Below are positions 62,470 through 64,000 of a DNA stretch of 64,000 nucleotides, one piece after another. Positions within the stretch are counted from its first letter, which is position 1, and each line of letters starts with the position of its first letter. The notes under the pieces were generated by a model. The model saw only the letters and a list, made by a program, of their open reading frames with translations. It ran no database searches and was not told where the DNA came from. Both the position numbers and the translations under genes were made by a program. The stretch lies in assembly GCA_034336665.1 (NCBI GenBank), contig JAPFBE010000003.1, positions 38,538,360-38,602,359 of the forward strand, given 5' to 3'. The stretch comes from Luscinia megarhynchos (Eukaryota > Chordata > Aves > Passeriformes > Turdidae).

Positions 62470-62550
62470 CCAATGATTTTAATAAATATTTTTTTTTACG
62501 TAATATTATTACCGAACATAAATTAGGTTTTAATAGCCGTTTGATTACCC
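62470..62550. other. AT-rich pocket between two CpG islands
   Basis: About 80 bp of AT-rich DNA inside otherwise GC-rich sequence. It contains the palindrome TAATATTA (62501-62508), TTAATA and GATTAC-type sites, and a plus-strand AATAAA at about 62480-62485. It may be a small regulatory element; no gene evidence. Confidence 0.5.
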
Positions 62551-63210
62551 GGGGAGCTGCCGTGTGCGCGGGGATGGCCGCTCTGGGAGGAGCACGGCCG
62601 CCGAGGAAGCTCTGGATCCGCTCCCCATCTAAACTTCCTTGTCAGCGGCGGGACGGGGGGGAGGGGGTGTCTTTCCCTCCCTCTTCCCCTTCCCCTGAGT
62701 GTAGGTAACCCTCTTCTCACCCTCAGAAGTGAGCAGGGCCCCGTGTACCCTCATCTCCTCACCTAACTCCCTCACACCGGCTGGAGACAGCTCTATTGAT
62801 ATTTGAACACACTGGACAAAGCCCGAAAAACCAAAAGCGACGCCTGGCCCGGCGGGGCGTGAGCTGTGGGCTCGGCCGGGTGTGAGGAGCAGAGGGTTTT
62901 CCCGGGCCGCACAAGCTGCCGCTGAAGGCAGAGCAGCTCCCGCAGCCACCGCAGGGCGCTCGGAGCCCGGCTCACAGCGCTGCCTCTTCGCGGGGCGTAT
63001 CTCGGCGGCTTGACAAGGCCGAACTTTCTCCAGGATTTCCCAGCCGCTGTCACGCTGGCCTTGTCTGTCCCGCTGCGGCCGGCTGTGCCGCAGAGCCGCT
63101 GTCCGGCTGCCCCGCCGGCCGGGCCCCGACGGCGCGCGTGGAGCCGAACGCCGGGCCAGCATCGCCGGGAAAGTCATCGCCCGGCGGCTCTCCGTCCCTC
63201 CCTGAACGCA
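62551..63210. other. CpG island, no gene identified
   Basis: The last CpG-dense block before the right edge. Open frames on both strands lack recognisable domains. By synteny it would lie just past the 3' end of ZIC2. Confidence 0.7.
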
Positions 63211-63240
63211 TCTGACAACACAAACCGCTCTCTGGGCTAA

Positions 63241-63331
63241 AATTATAAAAAATAAAAAAATATTTAAAAAATAATAAAAGAAAAGAAAATAAAAAGAAAA
63301 GAAAAAAAAAAAGAGAGAGAGAGAGAAAAAA
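63241..63331. repeat. A-rich tract with (GA)n microsatellite
   Basis: About 90 bp almost entirely of A with scattered T and G, ending in a GA run at 63312-63326. Purine-rich low complexity. Confidence 0.93.
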
Positions 63332-63889
63332 CCTCGAAGGTGAAATGTGAGCTTTCCATCATCACAACTTTGTTCTCTCCCGGGCTGCATGGAGGCTACC
63401 AAAAAGATGACAAGGCGGGAGGCAAGGACGATCTACGGCTTAAAGCAGCCGAGCTCAGAGTCTTGTCATTGCCCCTCCATCTCGGTCCAGAAAGGCCCCG
63501 CTTTCTCAGCCTCTGGGGCAATGATCTCCCCGTCCAGACACACCGGGGAGAGAGGGGTGAGCCCTAGGAAGGCAGGAGCCGGAGGAAGATGCGCTCTCGC
63601 CCTGTAAATATCTTACTAAAGGAGACCTTGCCTTGCAAGTAATTTGGAGAATATGCATCCTCATCTTTTTGTTTCAGCTCAGAGGCTTCACAAAGTTTTA
63701 GGGGGTTTTGTGGATTTTTTTTTCCATCTGGACGAGAGAGCCCAGCTGGAAGGAATCCTGTTCTAGTAACCAGCGGAAGTTTTAAAAGCATTTGTTTTGC
63801 AGTCGCTGCTCAGCTCATCACATACCTTATAGCAGGTTCTAGAGAGCCTTTGGCATAAAAAGGAAACAGCTCGTGCAGTTTCAACACGT
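63332..63889. other. Spacer downstream of the putative 3' UTR, no gene seen
   Basis: Moderately GC-rich then AT-richer unique sequence between the GA tract and the minus-strand polyadenylation signal. No exon, RNA gene or repeat is recognised. Confidence 0.6.
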
Positions 63890-64000
63890 TTTATTATATT
63901 TCTGTATGCATTACTCTCAAAACATATCACAAGAAATGATGAAACCACTTAAACCTTCAAATAAAAAATCTGAAACAGTTTATGCTCACAATTGTACATA
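63870..64000 (-). other. Putative 3' UTR end (ZIC2 expected by synteny), partial
   Basis: The minus strand reads into an AATAAA hexamer at 63895-63890, preceded by T- and A-rich, non-repetitive sequence with no open frame. This is the look of a terminal 3' UTR. Vertebrate synteny places ZIC2 directly upstream of PCCA in the same orientation, so the gene ending here would be ZIC2, with coding exons beyond the right edge. No coding sequence is visible, so the gene name is an inference. A chance AATAAA in AT-rich DNA is the main alternative. Confidence 0.45.
63890..63895 (-). terminator. Polyadenylation signal AATAAA (minus strand)
   Basis: TTTATT on the plus strand. Cleavage would be expected about 10-30 nt further, near 63860-63880, where the minus strand passes into T-rich sequence (about 63850-63866) that could serve as the downstream element. 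Confidence 0.45.

Noticed and set aside
62500..62512. TAATATTAT resembling the nonanucleotide of CRESS-DNA virus origins
   Set aside because: One base off the TAATATTAC consensus, no stem flanks and no Rep-like sequence nearby.
61613..62708. Overlapping 249- and 245-codon plus-strand frames
   Set aside because: Gly/Arg/Pro-rich island translation; checked for ZIC2 or ZIC5 fingers and found none.

Overview
The window is vertebrate nuclear DNA, almost certainly from a bird. It has long AT-rich introns and spacers, sharp CpG islands, GT-AG introns, and several CR1 LINE copies whose 3' ends follow the avian consensus. There is no bacterial or viral gene organisation. The only protein-coding gene I can identify is the 5' end of PCCA, the biotin-bearing alpha subunit of mitochondrial propionyl-CoA carboxylase, on the minus strand. 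Four coding exons are readable: exon 1 (28895-28948), exon 2 (21108-21185), exon 3 (17950-17997) and exon 4 (17791-17859). They encode the first 83 residues: a mitochondrial presequence followed by the start of the biotin carboxylase domain. Exons 2-4 are 78, 48 and 69 nt, matching the human exon lengths as I remember them, and every junction is in phase 0.

Layout. 1-17790 is the start of PCCA intron 4; it runs off the left edge and holds a degraded CR1 endonuclease fragment (about 7614-8030) and some palindromic AT-rich sequence. 17791-28948 holds exons 4 to 1 with introns 3 (90 bp), 2 (3.1 kb) and 1 (7.7 kb). 28540-29420 is the PCCA CpG-island promoter, TATA-less, with inverted CCAAT, GC-box, CACGTG and NRF1-like sites. 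CR1 copies sit on both sides of it (28332-28470, 29233-29563, 30847-31146), and one carries a 40-bp unit in three copies. 29.6-54.7 kb is a spacer with no recognisable gene. 54.7-63.2 kb is a broad domain of separate CpG islands with AT-rich sequence between them and no recognisable coding sequence. At the extreme right (63890-64000, minus strand) is a polyadenylation-signal-bearing, 3'-UTR-like segment.

Interpretation. In vertebrates PCCA lies downstream of ZIC2 in the same orientation (ZIC5-ZIC2-PCCA). By that synteny the right edge is expected to be the 3' end of ZIC2, with its coding exons just outside the window, and the multi-island domain would be ZIC2-flanking regulatory DNA. This is inference, because no ZIC coding sequence is present here. 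I found no sign of an undescribed gene system. The most interesting material is non-coding: the island domain, a nuclear-receptor-like tandem duplication, homeodomain-type motif clusters, and the CR1 with its internal minisatellite.
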